From contig NZ_CAMYEZ010000011.1 in the NCBI RefSeq assembly GCF_947254915.1, positions 1-25,830 of the forward strand: 25,830 bases of DNA, given 5' to 3'. The DNA comes from an uncultured Porphyromonas sp. (GTDB taxonomy: Bacteria > Bacteroidota > Bacteroidia > Bacteroidales > Porphyromonadaceae). The position numbers and the translations under genes are program-made. This document shows positions 22,910-25,830 of this stretch, piece after piece. Within the stretch, counting starts at the first letter, position 1. Each line of letters opens with the position of its first letter. The notes below the pieces were generated by a model, which was not told the DNA's origin, ran no database searches, and saw only the letters and a list, made by a program, of their open reading frames with translations.

Positions 22910-25690
22910 ATGAAGAAGCTGAACCTCCTCTTTTGGACTCTTCTCTTAGCTCTCTCGGCACTGCCTCTTTGTGCTCAGACGAGCTCTGTAATCAAACTGA
23001 AAACTTCGCTGAAGCCAAACGGCGATAACACCATCTGCATCTGGTCTCAGACGACATCGGGACGTATCTGGGTCACGGGAGCAAAGCTTCTTGATAATGA
23101 ATATCTAGATGGAGAGCCAAACTACTACACTATCACATCTCAAGAGATTACGATCGAGGGTGACGTGACATATCTAAACGTGGATGATAACCACCTTACG
23201 AGTATTGACCTATCGGGGAATACTTATCTACGAAGTCTCTTCTGTGCCAACAATGAGTTGGAGCAGATCGACCTTACGAAGAGTGGCTACTTGGCCACCT
23301 TCGATGGTCATAATAACCGATTTACATCGCTTGACTTCTCTGGAAATACGAAGATGCGCATCGTAAGCATTGATCGTAATCGCATCAGTGGCGAAGGTAT
23401 GACCAAAACACTTGAGTCGCTCCATGATCAAAGTGCAGAAACAGGCGAAGTGAAGATCTGGGTGATCGACACGAAGGATGCAAACGAACAAAATGTTTGC
23501 ACCAAAGAGCAGGTGGCTATTCTCAAGGGGAAGAACTTCCAAGTACTGGATTGGGCTGCAGGTGCTAATAATCGCAAAGGAACCCCTTACGAAGGCTCCG
23601 AAAGCGCCGAGAGTGGTCCCTCAATGACCCTCTCCTCTAATCGTACCTCAGGGTCTTGGATATTGGTCATAGATGCTGATAAGAAAGACCGTAGTGAAGT
23701 GTGGTTGGATCTGAATGGCAACGGGACTCGCGATGCTGGAGAGCAGCTAGCTGACCGCGATTTCGGAGGTTTTATTGTTAAGCCTGTGGCAGCTAAGGAT
23801 CTGACGATTTACGGCAGAGTTACGGTCTTAGACTGCCAAGATAATGAGATTACCGACATTGACTTGTCTAAGAATCCATTTCTTAAAGAGTTGAACTGTG
23901 GTAAGAATAAACTCACGGCTATAGACCTATCCTCCTGTAAAGCGCTGGAGAAACTTGAGATCTATCATGTGGGACTAGCCTCCCTAGATGTCACTTCAAA
24001 TAGTCACTTGCGGATTTTAAAGTGCTATGGGAATAACTTAACCTCCCTAGACCTCTCAAAGTGTCCTGAGCTTACGACTTTGGGTTGTGACGAAAATAAG
24101 CTTACCTCGCTAGTGCTTACTCAGCAAGCAAAGCTTTCCGCTCTTATGGCTCATGCGAATCAATTGACGCAGATAGATCTAAGCGCATGCAAAGAGCTGA
24201 AAAACGTCACGCTGTATGAGAACAAACTGGAGACGATCACTCTTGCGAATCACCCTCTCCTAGAGGAGATGTATGTGTATGACAATAAGTTGCAGACCAT
24301 AGACCTCTCTGGTTGTCCTGCATTGATGTACTTGAGTATTGGGATGAATCAACTTCACTCTTTGGACATCTCACATTGCCCGCTCATCAAGGACATCTTT
24401 TGCCCCAGCAATCAGCTCAAGGATGACGCTGTGACCTCTCTAGTGGCTCAGCTGCCAAATCGCGACAAGGAGAAAGAGGCTGGTAAGCTATACATCATAG
24501 ATACAGACTGTAGTCCAGCAGACGGAAACTTCTGCTCTAAAGAAAATGTGAAGAATGCACAGTCTAAGCACTGGCAGGTATATGACTACCGCCAGGGGAA
24601 AAACGAGGGAACCAATCCTTATGAGGGTGCATTGGACAAGGATATATACACTACAGATCAGCCGAAAGCTATACTAACCTCTCAAGAGTCTACGGGAAAA
24701 TGGACGCTTCGCCTAGATGCCCCTCAAAATGTCAGAGATAAAGCTTGGATAGACAGAAATAATGATGGTGTATACCAGCAAGGAGAGGAGATCAAAGATT
24801 GGGATCGTGAGTTTACACTCCCACGCACTACGACCGAGCTTACGATATATGGCAATATGGAGAAGCTCTACTGTATGTCCAACGATCTTACAAAGATAGA
24901 TTGTTCTCAGCTTCCTAAATTGGCACGGCTATCTTGTCGAGATAACCTCTTGCAGGAGTTAGACGTGAGTCACAACAAGCAACTCTTAGAGCTCTTTTGC
25001 TATGGGAATAAACTCACCACACTAGATGTCTCCCAGAATAAAGATCTAATTCGTTTGGACTGTGAAAAGAACCAAATCACAGCCCTCAATTTCAATGCTA
25101 ATGACAAGCTAGAAGAGCTTTATTGTCACCACAATCAGTTGACTACCTTGGATCTCTCTAAGAACAGTCTCCTCGGGCGAGTCAACTGCGCTTACAACAA
25201 CCTCACCTCGCTGAGCCTGCCAGAGCATAATCAGCTCCGCATAGTGAATTGTCACAACAATAAGTTATCCCAAGAGGAGACAAAGGTAGTGGCAACCGCC
25301 TTGTGTGATCGATCTGATCTACAGGAGCAGGGTATCATCGTAGCTGTGAATACGATTGATGAGAGTGAGCAAAATGTCTGGACCGCAGAGACCGTATCTC
25401 TTATGTCTAGTAAAAACTGGCTAGTCTATGATTGGAAAAACGGAGAGAACAAGGGAAGGAATCCTTATCTTGGTGAACCAAATCATATATCACAGATTAC
25501 ACCTGCTAGACATCAGATTAAGATAGAGGGTACGACCGTTTGGGTAGAAAAGGAGAGTCAGGACATCGTTCGTCTCTATTCCGTTTCGGGCGCACTGATT
25601 CTTGAAACTAGAGAGGATCACATCACCCTTCCTTATGAAGGCACTTTCTTGCTTTCTATAGAGGATGCATATTATGTCATAACGATCTAG
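22910..25690 (+). CDS. Secreted three-module leucine-rich-repeat surface protein with T9SS-like C-terminal tail
   Basis: A 926-residue protein with a signal peptide (residues 1-22, ending LPLCAQ). It repeats one plan three times (about 24-232, 236-574, 584-857): a short beta segment, an acidic EF-hand-like loop, a leucine-rich array with the core LxCxxNxLTxLDLS, and a cap ending in a tryptophan segment (FQVLDW, WQVYDY, WLVYDW) then NPYEG or similar. The loops DLNGNGTRDAGEQ (267-279) and DRNNDGVYQQGEE (615-627) look able to bind calcium; the module 1 counterpart is degenerate. The tail 865-926, with VRLYSVSGALILE and a final GTFLLSIEDAYYVITI, resembles a type IX secretion sorting domain, implying surface attachment. 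BspA/InlJ-like repeats suggest adhesion; the target is unknown. A strong terminator follows the gene. Confidence 0.85.
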   Translation: MKKLNLLFWTLLLALSALPLCAQTSSVIKLKTSLKPNGDNTICIWSQTTSGRIWVTGAKLLDNEYLDGEPNYYTITSQEITIEGDVTYLNVDDNHLTSIDLSGNTYLRSLFCANNELEQIDLTKSGYLATFDGHNNRFTSLDFSGNTKMRIVSIDRNRISGEGMTKTLESLHDQSAETGEVKIWVIDTKDANEQNVCTKEQVAILKGKNFQVLDWAAGANNRKGTPYEGSESAESGPSMTLSSNRTSGSWILVIDADKKDRSEVWLDLNGNGTRDAGEQLADRDFGGFIVKPVAAKDLTIYGRVTVLDCQDNEITDIDLSKNPFLKELNCGKNKLTAIDLSSCKALEKLEIYHVGLASLDVTSNSHLRILKCYGNNLTSLDLSKCPELTTLGCDENKLTSLVLTQQAKLSALMAHANQLTQIDLSACKELKNVTLYENKLETITLANHPLLEEMYVYDNKLQTIDLSGCPALMYLSIGMNQLHSLDISHCPLIKDIFCPSNQLKDDAVTSLVAQLPNRDKEKEAGKLYIIDTDCSPADGNFCSKENVKNAQSKHWQVYDYRQGKNEGTNPYEGALDKDIYTTDQPKAILTSQESTGKWTLRLDAPQNVRDKAWIDRNNDGVYQQGEEIKDWDREFTLPRTTTELTIYGNMEKLYCMSNDLTKIDCSQLPKLARLSCRDNLLQELDVSHNKQLLELFCYGNKLTTLDVSQNKDLIRLDCEKNQITALNFNANDKLEELYCHHNQLTTLDLSKNSLLGRVNCAYNNLTSLSLPEHNQLRIVNCHNNKLSQEETKVVATALCDRSDLQEQGIIVAVNTIDESEQNVWTAETVSLMSSKNWLVYDWKNGENKGRNPYLGEPNHISQITPARHQIKIEGTTVWVEKESQDIVRLYSVSGALILETREDHITLPYEGTFLLSIEDAYYVITI

Positions 25691-25740
25691 AGCTCGCGAA
25701 TTTTATAGGCGGCTTCTTGACCAAGTAGCCTTCACTTTAG

Positions 25741-25782
25741 ATATCCACGGGAGAAGTTGATTTCACCCGTGGATATTTTGTT
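25741..25782 (+). terminator. Rho-independent terminator of the LRR gene
   Basis: An 11-bp perfect stem (ATATCCACGGG at 25741-25751 with CCCGTGGATAT at 25766-25776), 14-nt loop, then TTTGTT, 50 nt after the stop codon. The putative intron begins at its T tract. Confidence 0.85.
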
Positions 25783-25830
25783 GTATGACGGGCATGTCAT
25801 ACATCTGTGGTGAAAGTCCACGCGGGGCGT
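25783..25830 (+). mobile_element. Putative group II (class C-like) intron, 5' end only
   Basis: Starting GTATG (compare the group II 5' consensus GTGYG), the sequence folds a perfect 7-bp stem, GTATGAC (25783-25789) with GTCATAC (25796-25802), loop GGGCAT, followed by GTGG, then TGAAAGT, then CCAC (25807-25821). The GGTGAAAGTCC motif is typical of the 5' part of domain I of bacterial group II introns. It begins right after the T tract of a terminator, the known insertion preference of class C introns. The reverse transcriptase gene and 3' end would lie beyond the window. Confidence 0.6.

Overview
The window reads as a Bacteroidota chromosome, most likely Porphyromonas or a close relative; the genus is inference. 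Supporting signs are promoters of the Bacteroidota type (-7 TAnnTTTG, one with a matching -33 TTTG), fimbrillin-like lipoproteins of the DUF6562 kind, a TonB receptor with an N-terminal carboxypeptidase-regulatory-like domain paired with a DUF4374-like lipoprotein, the gene order ftsX - DUF3098 - uppP - truB - queA, and a C-terminal tail resembling a type IX secretion sorting domain. I found no rRNA, tRNA or CRISPR array.

Layout. (1) 1-2623, minus strand: hydroxyacyl-CoA dehydrogenase, RNase Z and a flippase cut by the window edge, closely spaced. (2) 2816-7480, minus strand: a three-gene surface or fimbria-like operon (OmpA-like/DUF3575 outer-membrane protein, DUF6562-like lipoprotein, DUF6562-GLUG lipoprotein) with a clear promoter at 7450-7480 and a strong terminator at 2816-2854. 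(3) 8032-13155, minus strand: SAM methyltransferase, TetR regulator, TonB-dependent receptor and DUF4374-like lipoprotein, probably a regulated outer-membrane uptake locus, perhaps for siderophore or haem; a perfect 20-bp palindrome lies between the regulator and the receptor. (4) 13519-19823, minus strand: an eight-gene housekeeping run, ftsX, DUF3098, uppP, truB, queA, folK, mnmE, ygbA. (5) 19931-25830: a more accessory-looking zone with an AT-rich membrane protein of unknown function, an AAA/DUF4143 ATPase bracketed by a 23-bp repeat, a three-module leucine-rich-repeat surface protein with its own terminator, and, directly after that terminator, what looks like the 5' end of a group II (class C-like) intron running out of the window.

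Repeats cut across these regions. Three copies of an intergenic element of about 187 bp (7706-7892 inverted, 13256-13442, 20840-21027) each carry three 9-bp boxes at an exact 21-bp period between inverted-repeat flanks, like a MITE. A separate 23-bp repeat occurs as two units downstream and four units upstream of the DUF4143 ATPase gene. These repeats, the regulator palindrome and the intron edge are the most notable non-coding signals.
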